Positions 8,267 through 18,421 of a stretch of DNA of 64,000 bases are shown one piece after another; positions within the stretch are counted from its first letter, which is position 1; every line of letters starts with the position of its first letter. Both the position numbers and the translations under genes were made by a program. The notes beneath the pieces were generated by a model. The model made no database searches. It saw nothing but the letters and a program-made list of their open reading frames with translations, and was not told the origin of the DNA. This DNA is from RYN-133 sp963754285 (GTDB taxonomy: Bacteria; Actinomycetota; Actinomycetes; Mycobacteriales; Jatrophihabitantaceae). Location of the stretch: assembly GCA_963754285.1 (NCBI GenBank), contig CAVWFN010000009.1, forward strand, positions 124,001-188,000, in the 5' to 3' direction.

Positions 8267-9170
8267 CGACCGCGTCCTCCTCTCGCTTGTCGTCACTGTG
8301 TTCGACACGGTCACCTGTGTACGGCGTCGTCTCGCGTTGGGCATGGAAGCCGCCGTGCCGGACGAACCAGACCAGCGCCAGTACGAACACGATGATGCTG
8401 GTCCAGATGTTGAGCCGCAGGCCGAGGATGTGGTTCGCGTGGTCGGTGCGCAGCGCCTCGATCCAGACCCGCCCGGCCGTGTAGCCCATGACGTACAGGG
8501 CCATCACGTTGCCGCGGCCGATCCGGAACCGGCGGTCGAGGTAGAGCAACACGAAGGCGATCGCGAGATCCCACAGCGACTCATAGAGGAAGGTCGGCTG
8601 GAAGTAGCCGAGCACGTTGCTGGTCGTCCCGGGACAGATCTGGGCATGGCCCACCGAGACGTCGAGACAGTGGATCTGCAGCTTCCACGGCAGGCTCGTC
8701 GACGCGCCGTAGAGCTCGTTGTTGAACCAGTTCCCCCACCGGCCGATGGCCTGCGCGAACAGCACGCCTGGCGCTGCCGCGTCGGCAAAGACGAGCAGTG
8801 AGATGTTCTTGCGGCGACAGCCGATCCAGGCGCCGAGCGTGCCGAGGGCGATGGCACCCCAGATGCCCAGCCCGCCGTCCCAGATCTTGATCGCGTCGAT
8901 CGGGCTCGTCCCCGGCTTGCCTTCGAAATAGAGCTCCGGGTCGGTGATGAGGTGATAGAGCCGCCCGCCGATGATGCCGAACACGATCGCCCAGCCGGCG
9001 ACGTCCCAGACGTCCTCGGACTTGCCGCCCCGGTCGCGCATGCGCCGTGCGGCGAGCCACAGCGCAACGAAAATGCCGGCCACGATGCACAGTGCATAGG
9101 CCCGGATCGGTATGGGTCCGAGATGCCACACGCTCTGCGAGGGGCTGGGCAGGTAGGCGACCGGTTGCAC
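8238..9170 (-). CDS. lgt: Prolipoprotein diacylglyceryl transferase
   Basis: Lgt transfers diacylglycerol from phosphatidylglycerol to the lipobox cysteine of prolipoproteins in the cytoplasmic membrane. The signature GRWGNWFNNELYG and the HLGPIPIRAYAL start of the first helix are clear, with about seven TM segments and a charged C-terminal tail. The start is GTG 9170 (310 residues), since TACCGT lies 6 nt upstream and the frame before it is implausible. In many actinobacteria lgt directly follows trpA; here it is 4 kb beyond, with several plus-strand genes in between. Its substrates could include the lipobox protein at 45287-45886. Confidence 0.93.
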   Translation of the reverse strand: MQPVAYLPSPSQSVWHLGPIPIRAYALCIVAGIFVALWLAARRMRDRGGKSEDVWDVAGWAIVFGIIGGRLYHLITDPELYFEGKPGTSPIDAIKIWDGGLGIWGAIALGTLGAWIGCRRKNISLLVFADAAAPGVLFAQAIGRWGNWFNNELYGASTSLPWKLQIHCLDVSVGHAQICPGTTSNVLGYFQPTFLYESLWDLAIAFVLLYLDRRFRIGRGNVMALYVMGYTAGRVWIEALRTDHANHILGLRLNIWTSIIVFVLALVWFVRHGGFHAQRETTPYTGDRVEHSDDKREEDAVDVGSDEGSG

Positions 9171-9201
9171 GCCCCAACGGTATCCGCCGTACGGTCGGAT
9201 G
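9171..9201. promoter_or_regulatory. Divergent leaderless promoter region, lgt and quinone oxidoreductase
   Basis: Only 31 bp separate the two start codons. On the minus strand TACCGT (9177-9182) lies 6 nt before the lgt GTG. On the plus strand TACGGT (9190-9195) lies 6 nt before the ATG at 9202. Both match a TANNNT -10 box placed for a leaderless transcript. The spacing argues for ATG 9202, not the adjacent ATG 9199. Confidence 0.45.
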
Positions 9202-10185
9202 ATGGGTGCAGCACAGGTTCGCGCGTTGGTCGTCACGTCGAACGGCGGTCCCGAGGTGCTGGCTGTCGAGGATCGGCCGGCGCCCACGCCGCAGGCCGAC
9301 CAGGTCGTCATCGAGGTCGCCGCTGCCGGGGTCAACTTCATCGACGTCTACCAGCGCACCGGTGTCTACCAGATCCCGACACCGTTCGTGCTCGGCGGCG
9401 AGTGCGCCGGCCGGGTCGCCGCGGTCGGTTCGGCGGTGGACGAATTCGCGATGGGCGACCTGGTTGCGACCGCGGGGGCCAGCGGTGCGATGGCGTCCCA
9501 GGCCGCGGTCGCTGCCGGCGCTGTCGTGCCGGTGCCGGACGGTGTGTCGGCCGAGCAGGCCGCTGCCGCGATGTTGCAGGGCATGACCGCGCACTACCTC
9601 GTCACCTCCGTATTCGCCGTCGGCGAGGGCCACGAAGTGTTGATCCACGCGGCCGCGGGCGGCGTCGGACAGGTGCTCGTCCAGCTCTGCAAGGCACGGG
9701 GCGCCCATGTGATCGCGACCGTGGGTACCGAACCGAAGGCAGAGATCGCGATGGCGCTCGGCGCGGACGCGGTGATCAGGTACGACCAGGTGAGCGACCT
9801 GGCCGGGGCCGTGCGTGCCGCCTCGCACGGCGGCGTGCACGTCGCCTACGACGGCGTGGGCAAGGCGACCTTCGACGCCTCGATGGGCGCCCTGCGGCGG
9901 CGCGGGATGTTGGCCCTGTTCGGTGCCGCGAGCGGACCGGTGCCGCCGGTCGACCCGCAGCGGCTCAACTCCGGCGGTTCGCTGTTCCTCACCCGTCCCA
10001 CGCTGGCCCACTACACCGCCGAGCGGGACGAGTTGTTGTGGCGTTCGGGCGAGATCCTGGGTGCGATCGCCGACGGTTCGCTCCAGCTCGAGATCGGCGG
10101 CACGTACCCGCTGGACCGGGCCGCCGACGCCTACCGCGCCCTGGAGGGCCGCGCGACGACCGGGAAGTTGTTGATCATTCCCTGA
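9202..10185 (+). CDS. NADPH:quinone oxidoreductase-like, MDR family
   Basis: Zinc-independent medium-chain reductase of 327 residues of the quinone oxidoreductase/enoyl reductase type. Visible: the N-terminal GroES-like fold with AAAGVNFIDVYQRTGVY and VLGGECAGRV, and the Rossmann motif IHAAAGGVGQVLVQL at about residues 149-163. Cysteine ligands of the catalytic zinc are absent. Probably a one- or two-electron reduction of quinones or alpha,beta-unsaturated carbonyls with NADPH in the cytoplasm. It stands alone on the plus strand between lgt and a small membrane protein. Confidence 0.9.
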   Translation: MGAAQVRALVVTSNGGPEVLAVEDRPAPTPQADQVVIEVAAAGVNFIDVYQRTGVYQIPTPFVLGGECAGRVAAVGSAVDEFAMGDLVATAGASGAMASQAAVAAGAVVPVPDGVSAEQAAAAMLQGMTAHYLVTSVFAVGEGHEVLIHAAAGGVGQVLVQLCKARGAHVIATVGTEPKAEIAMALGADAVIRYDQVSDLAGAVRAASHGGVHVAYDGVGKATFDASMGALRRRGMLALFGAASGPVPPVDPQRLNSGGSLFLTRPTLAHYTAERDELLWRSGEILGAIADGSLQLEIGGTYPLDRAADAYRALEGRATTGKLLIIP

Positions 10186-10301
10186 TCGTTTCGGTTGCCC
10201 GGAATGTTCGATCCCCGGCCGGTCGGACGCCCGGTCACACCCCGATATCGCTTTGCGAGAACTCGGTAGCAAGGCGGCAATCGCGGTGCCACGATGGTCG
10301 C

Positions 10302-10571
10302 GTGAGCTTCACGACCCGGGCTGACTATCGCGACGCCCTGCGTGTTCACCGTGCGTGGTACGCGACCACCGCACTGTTCCTGGCTGCGCTCGCGCCGGCG
10401 TGGATGCTCGGGCTCACGCTGTTGTCGATGACACACGCAGAGGGCGTGCTCGGCTGGTTGATCCTGCTCGCGCTGCCGTTCACGATCGCCGGCGCGTGGA
10501 CGTGGATGGACGCCGCGCACCGGGTCGCGGGTCGGCGGGTCCGCTTGACCAGCCCGTCAGTGCGGCACTAG
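10302..10571 (+). CDS. Small two-TM membrane protein
   Basis: An 89-residue protein not recognised by family. GTG start; residues 24-45 and 51-70 are hydrophobic helices separated by SMTHAEG, and the C-terminus is basic (HRVAGRRVRL). It converges with the Ddn-like gene and overlaps its end by 15 bp. A CACGAT sequence 6 nt before the GTG could be a poor -10 for a leaderless message. Hypothetical, but codon composition and the clear helix pattern support a real gene. Confidence 0.6.
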   Translation: MSFTTRADYRDALRVHRAWYATTALFLAALAPAWMLGLTLLSMTHAEGVLGWLILLALPFTIAGAWTWMDAAHRVAGRRVRLTSPSVRH

Positions 10572-11030
10572 CCGAAAGGCGCGAGCTCCGGCGGCCCAGC
10601 CCGCTTTCATATCGGCAACCAGCGGCTCGCCCCGCTCGTCGAAACCGATCCTGTTGAACTTCGCGAACTGCTTGTTGTCGCGGCACATCAGTGCGTACTG
10701 GGCGAGGACGCCGTCCTCGTCGGCGATCACCTGCACATCGGCCTCGCGCATCTTGCCCGCGAGCCGGACGGACACGGTCTCGCCGCTGCGCAGGTTGCGG
10801 CTCCAGCCGAACGATGTCCCGACGACCAAGGCGTCGCCGTCGCGGGTGTACGCGACCGGGACGCGGTAGGTGCGTCCCGACTTGCGTCCGACGACGTAGA
10901 TCGTCATGAGTCGGGATCCGACCACGCGGCCCAGCAGCGGAACCCGCAACAGCGTGCGCACGATCGTGTTGGCCAGACCTTGGAAGGCAAGCGTCCTCGC
11001 CCGCGGCCCGTTTGTCGTTTCCATGTCCAT
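10557..11030 (-). CDS. Ddn-like deazaflavin-dependent nitroreductase-family protein
   Basis: A 157-residue protein of the DUF385/Ddn family, whose members bind F420 and reduce quinones or nitro compounds. Supporting segments are the split-barrel core TIYVVGRKSGRTYRVPVAY (residues 42-60), VVGTSFGWSRNLRSG and VQVIADEDG. The start is ATG 11030, with an alternative ATG two codons later. Together with the luciferase-like gene at 2328 this is the second candidate F420-using protein in the window. The substrate is unknown. Confidence 0.87.
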   Translation of the reverse strand: MDMETTNGPRARTLAFQGLANTIVRTLLRVPLLGRVVGSRLMTIYVVGRKSGRTYRVPVAYTRDGDALVVGTSFGWSRNLRSGETVSVRLAGKMREADVQVIADEDGVLAQYALMCRDNKQFAKFNRIGFDERGEPLVADMKAGWAAGARAFRLVPH

Positions 11031-11196
11031 AGGACGCAGCCACGGCTGCGTTTGTGACGAGTTGGTCGATGCTGATCCTCAGATCGCTCGGGGACGGTCC
11101 GCCGACAGGCGACCCGTGGACAGCTATGAAGCGAGAATCTTCATATATTTGTGCGGATTCTCCTCCGCAGCTCTGGTGTTTCTTCCTCGGAAGAGA

Positions 11197-11202
11197 TAGA
11201 AT
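11197..11202 (+). promoter_or_regulatory. -10 box of the DUF222/HNH gene
   Basis: TAGAAT lies 7 nt before the GTG at 11210, the spacing of a leaderless transcript. It supports GTG 11210 as the original start although the frame is open upstream. Confidence 0.4.
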
Positions 11203-11209
11203 CGAACAT

Positions 11210-12460
11210 GTGAGCGCAGCATCGTTGACCGGCACGGCAGTGCTGGATCGGCTGCGCGAACTGGAGGCTTCGAAGCAGTCGATCGAGGTCGAACAGCTGA
11301 GCCTGATCGCCCAGGTCGAGGCCGAGGGGCTCGCGTTCGATCTGGGCGCGAAGAACACGGCGGTGTTGCTGCGTGACGCGCTGCGGATCGGTGCGCGTGA
11401 TGCGGCCGGGCGGGTGCGGCTGGCGGCGGCGGTCACGCCGCGGCGCACGCTGACCGGCGAGACGGTCGAACCGCAGCACCCGCAGACCGCGGCCGCGCTG
11501 GCCGAGGGGGCGATCTCGACCCGGGCCGCGGCCACGGTCGTAGCGATGACGGACAAGATCGACGATCTGCTCGCCGACCAGTCAGCGCCAATGTATCGAG
11601 ACCGCGCTGCTCGACTTCGCCCGTGACCACGACCCGGACTTGCTGGCCAGGTTCGCGAACGGCCTGTACGCCCGCATCGATCAAGACGGGGCGTTTCGTG
11701 ACATCGAGGCCGCGCACCGGCGCCGCACACTGATCGCTGCGCCGCCGTGCGGACGGGTCAGCCTCGATCGCCGGTGAACTGACCTGCGAGGCGGCCGAGT
11801 ACCTCGAGACCCTGTTCGACACCCTCGGCAAACCGCACCAGGGTCCCGATGGTGAGCGTGACCCGCGCACGCCCGGTCAGCGCCGCCACGACGCGCTGCT
11901 CGGCGCCTTCAAAATTCTCTACAGCTCCGGCTCGCTGCCCACAGCGAACGGCTGTGCCACCACCCTGGTGCTGACCGCGACCGTGGGCGAGTTCGCCGAC
12001 GGCACCGGCATCGTGCACACCAGCCACGGCTACGCGGTCCCGACCGCAGTGGCCGACCGGTGGCTCGATCCCAAAGCGAAGGCGATCCTGGTGCTGCTCT
12101 CGAAGACGAAGTCGATCACCGCGTATTCCGACCAGCACCGGTTGTTCACCGAACAACAACGCCTAGCCATGTTCGCCCGAGACAAAGGCTGCAGCTATCC
12201 CGGGCTGTGATGCGCCCTTGTCGTGGACCCAGGCACACCACGTGACGGATTTTGCCAAGACCAAACGCACCCGCGTCGACGACGGCACCCTGGTCTGCCG
12301 GCAAAACCACGCCATGTTCGAACAGATGGGCTGGTCCTCGATCATGCTCAACGACCTACCCCACTGGGTGCCCCCTGCCTGGGTCGACCCGGCACAGCGA
12401 CCACGACGCAACACCATGCACGACTGTCCCGAACTGAATCCCGCGGCTGAAGCATGCCTT
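11210..12460 (+). pseudogene. DUF222/HNH endonuclease (13E12-repeat family), frameshifted
   Basis: A member of the DUF222-HNH family that is multicopy in actinobacteria. The DUF222 part starts at GTG 11210 (TGTAVLDRLRELEASKQSIE). Three apparent single-C insertions break it: near 11588 (then QCIETALLDFARDHDPD), near 11748 (then DGSASIAGELTCEAAEYL) and near 12206, where PG[C]DAPLSWTQAHHVTDF starts the HNH domain. The HNH core AHH and the later DDGTLVC remain; the usual histidine-rich second half is RQNHAMFEQ here. The three shifts sum to three bases, so frame one is regained. It is probably a dead copy; base-calling error is the alternative. The 3' limit is approximate. Confidence 0.78.
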
Positions 12461-12630
12461 CCAGCGCAACCGCACCTACCAGCGAGGACTACCCGGTCTC
12501 TCACTACGTTCGGACCGGACCGAAGAACGCAACTCGACTCCCGCGCGACTCCCGTCGCTGCGGTCTTTGTTCCTTGTCTTTCGTTTCGATCAACTCACGT
12601 CAGTGGCTGGGATCCGTGGATGCACCCTTG

Positions 12631-13176
12631 CTACTTCCACTCGTCCCGATGCGCGGCATAGATCATCGCGTCATGGACGCCGCCGCTCCAGCGTCGCGCG
12701 TTGCGCAGCCGTCCCTCGAGCACGTAACCAGCGGTTTCGGCGGCGCGGCACATCGCCGGATTGCCCGAGTAGGTCGACAGATCCAGCCGCAGCGCGTCGG
12801 TCGTCTCGAACAGGTAGGTGGTCCACAGCCGCAGCGCCTCGGTGCCGATCCCGCGGCCGCGTGCGGTCGGTTCGTAGATGCCGATGCCGACCCGGCGCCA
12901 GTCGGTTTCGCGGCACTCCCAGTACCAATTGACCATGCCGATCAGCTGGTCGTCGTCGGGAGTGCAGACGACCAGCATCGTGCGCGGGGTCGGCGGCGCG
13001 AACAACATCTCGCGGGCCCGCGCGGCGGCCCGATCGGCCTCGGCGTCGTTCGGGCGGCCGAAGTACGGCCCGTTGGTGTCGTGCCAGTCGTGCTCGGGTC
13101 GCAACCACTCGCGGTAGACCCCGACATCGCCGGGTGTCCAATCCCGCAGCACGCAGCGGCTGCCCGAGATCCTCAA
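12631..13176 (-). CDS. GNAT N-acetyltransferase, RimJ/RimL-like
   Basis: A 181-residue acetyltransferase. The acetyl-CoA loop is RGRGIGTEALRLWTTYLF (motif A, R/QxxGxG/A), preceded by VGIGIYEPTA and followed by LRLDLSTYSGNPAMCRAAETAGYVLEGRLR, the usual motif B with the Asn that marks RimJ/RimL-type enzymes. The start is TTG 13176, overlapping the trpA stop as TTGA, so it is translationally coupled to trpA and belongs to the trpB-trpA transcript. Nothing in the sequence names the substrate; amino-terminal or small-amine acetylation is possible. Confidence 0.87.
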   Translation of the reverse strand: MRISGSRCVLRDWTPGDVGVYREWLRPEHDWHDTNGPYFGRPNDAEADRAAARAREMLFAPPTPRTMLVVCTPDDDQLIGMVNWYWECRETDWRRVGIGIYEPTARGRGIGTEALRLWTTYLFETTDALRLDLSTYSGNPAMCRAAETAGYVLEGRLRNARRWSGGVHDAMIYAAHRDEWK

Positions 13177-13966
13177 CGCCGGCGGACGCCTTGCGCCAGT
13201 TCGGCCGCCAGCTCACGCACCGCATCGACCCCGGACGAGTCCGGCGAGTCGAGCAAGCGGCGCACCAGTGCCGAGCCGACGATCACGCCGTCGGCAAAGT
13301 TCGCGACCTGCGCCGCCTGCGGGCCGGTCGACACGCCCAGCCCGACGCACACAGCGGTGTCCGGGGCGAGCGTGCGCACGCGCTCGACGAGATTCGCCGC
13401 GGCATCGCCGACCGAATCGCGAGCGCCGGTCACGCCCATGACCGCGGCGGCATAGACGAATCCGCGCGAGGCCGCGGCCGTCGAGACGATGCGCGCGTCG
13501 GTCGACGACGGCGCGATCAGGAAGATGCGATCGAGATCGTGCTCGTCGCTCGCCGTGATCCACTCGCCGGCCTCTTCGGGGATCAGGTCGGGCGTGATCG
13601 CTCCCGAACCCCCGGCGTCAGAAAGTGCTGCGGCATAAGCGGATACGCCGAATCGCTCGACCTGGTTCCAGTACCCCATCGTGACCGCAGCCGCGCCCGC
13701 GTCGACAACCGCACGCACCGCGCCGAACACATCGCGCAAACCGACGCCGGCCCGAACCGCGGCTTCGGTCGCGCGCTGGATCGTCGGCCCGTCCATCACC
13801 GGGTCGCTGTACGGCACGCCGACCTCGACGATGTCGCAACCGCCCTCGACGAGCGCACGCAGCGCGTCGATCGACACCTCGACCGAGGGGAAGCCGACCG
13901 GCAGGTAGCCGATCAGCGCAGCGCGGTTGTCCGCGCGGCACTTGGCCAGGACGTCCGACACGGCGC

Positions 13967-13970
<4 letters not shown>
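13173..13970 (-). CDS. trpA: Tryptophan synthase alpha subunit
   Basis: TrpA cleaves indole-3-glycerol phosphate to indole, which is channelled to TrpB. Length is 265 residues, normal. Visible: the catalytic Glu in GGCDIVEVGVPYSDPVMDGPTIQ with the second catalytic Asp in PYSDP, GYWNQVERFG, and the phosphate-binding VCVGLGVSTG and GVIVGSALVRR. GTG start overlaps the trpB stop as GTGA. The acetyltransferase follows with a TTGA overlap. Confidence 0.97.
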
Positions 13971-15250
<1,280 letters not shown>

Positions 15251-15419
15251 ACCGGAGCTCCAGACAGGTGAGAGGGGACGACGGGGTGACGGATCGTCAC
15301 GCCTGCCATCGCCCGTTCCGGCTCACCTGCATGCGTCGAAGTCTAGTAACCCTCGAAATCGGCTGGAAAGCGTGCCGGTTCCACGAGAACCCACGACGTA
15401 CGGCCGCTACCGTTGACAC
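15251..15419. promoter_or_regulatory. Divergent intergenic region of trpB and the Pro-rich membrane protein
   Basis: 169 bp between divergent starts. For the plus-strand gene, TACCGT at 15408-15413 lies 6 nt before the GTG at 15420, a leaderless arrangement. For trpB no convincing -35/-10 pair or leader peptide with tandem Trp codons is visible. GACGGATCGTCA around 15288-15299 is a near-palindrome that could be an operator or hairpin in the trpB leader. Confidence 0.35.
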
Positions 15420-16256
15420 GTGGACGACGGTGCGCAGGGGCAGACGCCGCAAGCGCCCTACGAACCACCGCAACCGTTCGCCCCACCGGGGCTGCGAACC
15501 GCGCCGCTGAACGAGATCGCCGTGCTCGGCCGCACGACCTATTCCGCCTCGCCGATGCAACCGGTCCTGCCGGTGCTGCCGATGCAGCCGATGCCCGCAG
15601 CACCCCCCGCGGCCTGGACGGCGGGACAGGGCTGGGTGCCGACGCCGCCGCGCCGGGGTGACCGCGCGGCCCGGCGGCGCACGGTCGCCGTCGTCGTGGG
15701 CGTCGGTCTGGCACTGGTCGCGATCGTCGCCGCGTTGACCGTCGGCGCCTCCGGACCGGCACATCGGACCTTGAGCCTGCCTGACACCGCAGGGCCGTAC
15801 GTCCGGGTGTCGACTGTCAGCGGCAGTCACATCAGCACGATCTTCGGCACCAACGGCACCTTCGGATCGATCCCGAACTCCGACCTCGCAAAGGCGAAGA
15901 TCGCGATCTACTCCCGCGGGGTGCAAGGGGCGCCGACCGCGTTGTTCGTCGGGTTCGACGCGACCGACAGCCCGACGATCGGGCGTCAGTTGCGCAGCGA
16001 GAGTGCTGCGCAGGTCACCGAGCAGGTGCTCGCCGGAGCCGGGCCCACGATCAACTCGATCGCGGTCGACTCCGGCCCGCTCGGCGGATCACTGCGGTGC
16101 AGCGCAGTGCATTTCGGCGGCGTCGACGCAACCGTCGGGGTGTGGGCCGACTCCGACACGCTCGGCGTGGTCATGCTGTTCGACCCCGACCTGGGTCCGT
16201 CGCTCGCGCAGACCGGCGCGGTGACGCGCACGTTCCGCGCGCAGGCCGAGCACTAG
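15420..16256 (+). CDS. Pro-rich single-TM protein, unknown function
   Basis: A 278-residue protein not recognised. The cytoplasmic N-terminus (about 1-85) is rich in Pro, Ala and Gln (repeated PVLPVLPMQPMPAAPP), a basic PPRRGDRAARRR stop-transfer precedes one TM at about 88-108, and the rest is a probable extracytoplasmic domain of 165 residues with two cysteines at most. Pro-rich tails of this kind are common in actinobacterial envelope proteins. It is transcribed against the trp genes on both sides and converges with 16261-16917, leaving a 4-bp gap. The function is unknown. Confidence 0.72.
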   Translation: MDDGAQGQTPQAPYEPPQPFAPPGLRTAPLNEIAVLGRTTYSASPMQPVLPVLPMQPMPAAPPAAWTAGQGWVPTPPRRGDRAARRRTVAVVVGVGLALVAIVAALTVGASGPAHRTLSLPDTAGPYVRVSTVSGSHISTIFGTNGTFGSIPNSDLAKAKIAIYSRGVQGAPTALFVGFDATDSPTIGRQLRSESAAQVTEQVLAGAGPTINSIAVDSGPLGGSLRCSAVHFGGVDATVGVWADSDTLGVVMLFDPDLGPSLAQTGAVTRTFRAQAEH

Positions 16257-16260
16257 CGGC

Positions 16261-16917
16261 TCAGGGCGCGTTGGACACGAGCGCGCACTCGAAACTCCTC
16301 GAGGACGGGATGTAGGCCCAGCCGACCTGCACCGCGGTCATTCGGCTGTCGAGCAGCCAGCTGTCGCCGCCGTTGGCAGCGATCTTCTGGATCACCTGTC
16401 GTCCGCTGCGCCCGACCGGCTCCCAGTAGAAGCCGTTCGGGCACGTGTTGCCGCTGCTGACCGCACACGTGCGCGCAGCCTGGGTCACCGCGCCGTGCAC
16501 GGCCGGCTTGCCGTGCTGCGTGCGGTAGGCATTGAGCGCTTGGACGGCATTGCCCACGTCGTCGGGCAGATCGCAGGGCGCGGAGGTCGGGCACGACACC
16601 GGCGCGTTGTTCGGACGGGCCGGCGGCCCGCTGCGGTGATGCCTCTGGGGTCGCGTCTGCGATCCCGACGGCGCCGTGCTCGGCCCAGACCCTCCGGTGT
16701 ACGTGACCGCCGGGCCCTTCGGGCTGCCGTTGGTGTTCGTGGTCGTGCCGTTGTTCGAGCCGAGGACGGCGACCATGATGCCGACGATGATCAGCGCGAC
16801 GATCGCAATGACACCGAGCACGATCGCCGCGCGCTGCCGTTCGCCGGTTCCGACCGCGCGAAGCGGCTGGGTGTCCGGGTCGCGCGTGCTGGTCGAATCG
16901 CGCGGATCGGGGTTCAT
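16261..16917 (-). CDS. Single-TM protein with CAP/SCP-like extracytoplasmic domain
   Basis: A 218-residue protein: cytoplasmic N-terminus, one TM at about 30-52, a low-complexity Gly/Thr/Ser/Pro linker to about residue 105, then a C-terminal domain beginning VQALNAYRTQHGKPAV, the phrase that starts many CAP/SCP domains, and ending VGWAYIPSSRSFECALVS. Six cysteines suggest disulfides outside the cell. Only the first helix of the CAP fold is recognisable, so the domain call is tentative. It starts 5 bp after the trpC stop and is probably co-transcribed with it. Confidence 0.7.
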   Translation of the reverse strand: MNPDPRDSTSTRDPDTQPLRAVGTGERQRAAIVLGVIAIVALIIVGIMVAVLGSNNGTTTNTNGSPKGPAVTYTGGSGPSTAPSGSQTRPQRHHRSGPPARPNNAPVSCPTSAPCDLPDDVGNAVQALNAYRTQHGKPAVHGAVTQAARTCAVSSGNTCPNGFYWEPVGRSGRQVIQKIAANGGDSWLLDSRMTAVQVGWAYIPSSRSFECALVSNAP

Positions 16918-16922
16918 CGCGA

Positions 16923-17759
16923 TCAGCGGGCGCGACGCGGAGTCGCCGGATGGGCGCCGGCAGTCACGAGCTCGGCGACCGCGTGGCGCGGGTCGGAGGT
17001 GGTGACGAGATTCTCGCCGACCAGGACGGCGTCGGCTCCGGCGGCGGCGTACTCGATGAGGTCGAGCGGGCCGCGCACACCCGATTCTGCGATCTTGACG
17101 ACGTCACTCGGGAGCCCGGGAGCGATGCGCTCGAAGGTCGAGCGGTCGACCTCGAGGGTCTTCAGGTTGCGGGCGTTCACGCCGATCACCTGCGCGCCGG
17201 CATCGATGGCGCGCGAGGCTTCGTCCTCGGTGTGCACCTCGACGAGTGCAGTCATGCCGAGCGACTCGATGCGTTCGCGCAGCCCCACCAACGCGTTCTG
17301 TTCCAACGCGGCGACGATCAGCAGCAATACGTCCGCGCCGTGGGCACGTGCCTCATGCACTTGGTACGAGCTGATGACGAAGTCCTTGCGCAGCACCGGA
17401 ACCTGCACCCGCGCGCGCACCGCGTCGAGATCGGCGAGCGACCCGCCGAAGCGGCGTTCTTCGGTGAGGACGCTGATCATCCGGGCGCCGCCGGATTCGT
17501 ATTCGACGGCGAGCGCGGCCGGGTCGCCGATTGTTGCCAGCGCACCCTTGGACGGGCTGCGGCGCTTGACCTCGGCGATCACGCCGACCCCTGGCGCACG
17601 CAGCGCAGCGAGTCCGTCGATCGCAGGTCGCGCAGCGGCTGCGCGGGCCTTGACCTCGTCGAGCGGCAGCGCCGCCTCGCGAGCGGCGACGTCCTCGCGG
17701 ACACCGGCGACGATCTCGGCAAGCACGTTGTCAGACGCGCTGCCAGGCATGTCGCCCAC
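16923..17759 (-). CDS. trpC: Indole-3-glycerol phosphate synthase
   Basis: TIM-barrel enzyme of 278 residues that makes indole-3-glycerol phosphate from CdRP. Conserved: GVIAEVKRRSPSKG (catalytic Lys), ISVLTEERRFGGS, VPVLRKDFVISSYQVHEARA (catalytic Lys-Asp-Phe), ALVEVHTEDE, VIGVNARNLKTLEVD and KIAESGV. GTG 17759 has a GGAGGG site 8 nt upstream. It is separated by 68 bp from the Trp-associated membrane protein. No trpF is in the window; a bifunctional PriA (27614-28327) probably supplies the isomerase step before it. Confidence 0.96.
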   Translation of the reverse strand: MGDMPGSASDNVLAEIVAGVREDVAAREAALPLDEVKARAAAARPAIDGLAALRAPGVGVIAEVKRRSPSKGALATIGDPAALAVEYESGGARMISVLTEERRFGGSLADLDAVRARVQVPVLRKDFVISSYQVHEARAHGADVLLLIVAALEQNALVGLRERIESLGMTALVEVHTEDEASRAIDAGAQVIGVNARNLKTLEVDRSTFERIAPGLPSDVVKIAESGVRGPLDLIEYAAAGADAVLVGENLVTTSDPRHAVAELVTAGAHPATPRRAR

Positions 17760-17827
17760 GATGTCAACCCTCCGCAGCAGGACAGTTCGGCGGTTGTTCC
17801 GTCCGATACGAGCTTAACCGCCGCGCC

Positions 17828-18421
17828 TCAACGCGCCTCCCGTGGGTCGTGCTCGGTCGGATCGTCGCCGCGTTCGAGAGCGGTCCACAGGGACGCATCC
17901 GCGCGCGCACGAGCCTGTTCGGGGTCGACCTCGGTGCGGCTGTAGCGGGCGGACATACCGGCCCACTGGCCGCCGCGCACCGCGGTCACCAGTCCCGCGG
18001 CGATCACGAGAACAGCGCCGGCGAGCGACAGCAGGCCCCACACCACATGCGTCGTGACGTGCATGGTTCCGGCGACCTGCGGGTGGGCGGCTCGCACGAG
18101 GTCGCGCGCACGCGCGGCATCGACTGCAGGGATCGCAGTGACGATGCGCCACACGAGCCCGAGGCCGCTTGCCGCGACGAGCGCGCCGATCACCCGGCGC
18201 GCCATGCCCTTCGTCGCGATGATCGCGACGACGCCGGCGAGTGCGACGAGTGCGAGCGCGGTGACTGCGCCGTCGACGGTCCGGCCGGAGACACCGACGA
18301 CGTCGTCGGTGAACGGATGGGGCCGCACCGTCGTGATCGTCTGCCACTCGCGGGTCGCGATGAGCAACACCGCAGCGGCGCCGATGATTTGCGCGAGCAA
18401 GGCCGCGGCGAAGATCTTCAT
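17828..18421 (-). CDS. Trp biosynthesis-associated membrane protein
   Basis: A 197-residue protein of the actinobacterial Trp-region conserved membrane protein family, recognised from position and pattern: four TM segments (about 5-22, 52-70, 77-95 and 125-148) and a charged cytoplasmic tail. The ATG overlaps the trpE stop as ATGA. The role is unknown; the constant location between trpE and trpC suggests indole, anthranilate or tryptophan transport or enzyme anchoring, which is an inference. Confidence 0.85.
   Translation of the reverse strand: MKIFAAALLAQIIGAAAVLLIATREWQTITTVRPHPFTDDVVGVSGRTVDGAVTALALVALAGVVAIIATKGMARRVIGALVAASGLGLVWRIVTAIPAVDAARARDLVRAAHPQVAGTMHVTTHVVWGLLSLAGAVLVIAAGLVTAVRGGQWAGMSARYSRTEVDPEQARARADASLWTALERGDDPTEHDPREAR

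Noticed and set aside
8952..10571. A 539-codon plus-strand gene
   Set aside because: Only its last 89 codons look like protein; the remainder is an out-of-frame reading of the quinone oxidoreductase.
12461..12630. A possible small gene after the HNH pseudogene
   Set aside because: The open frame has no start with a ribosome site or -10 box, and no recognisable sequence; I see nothing there except the decayed end of the pseudogene.
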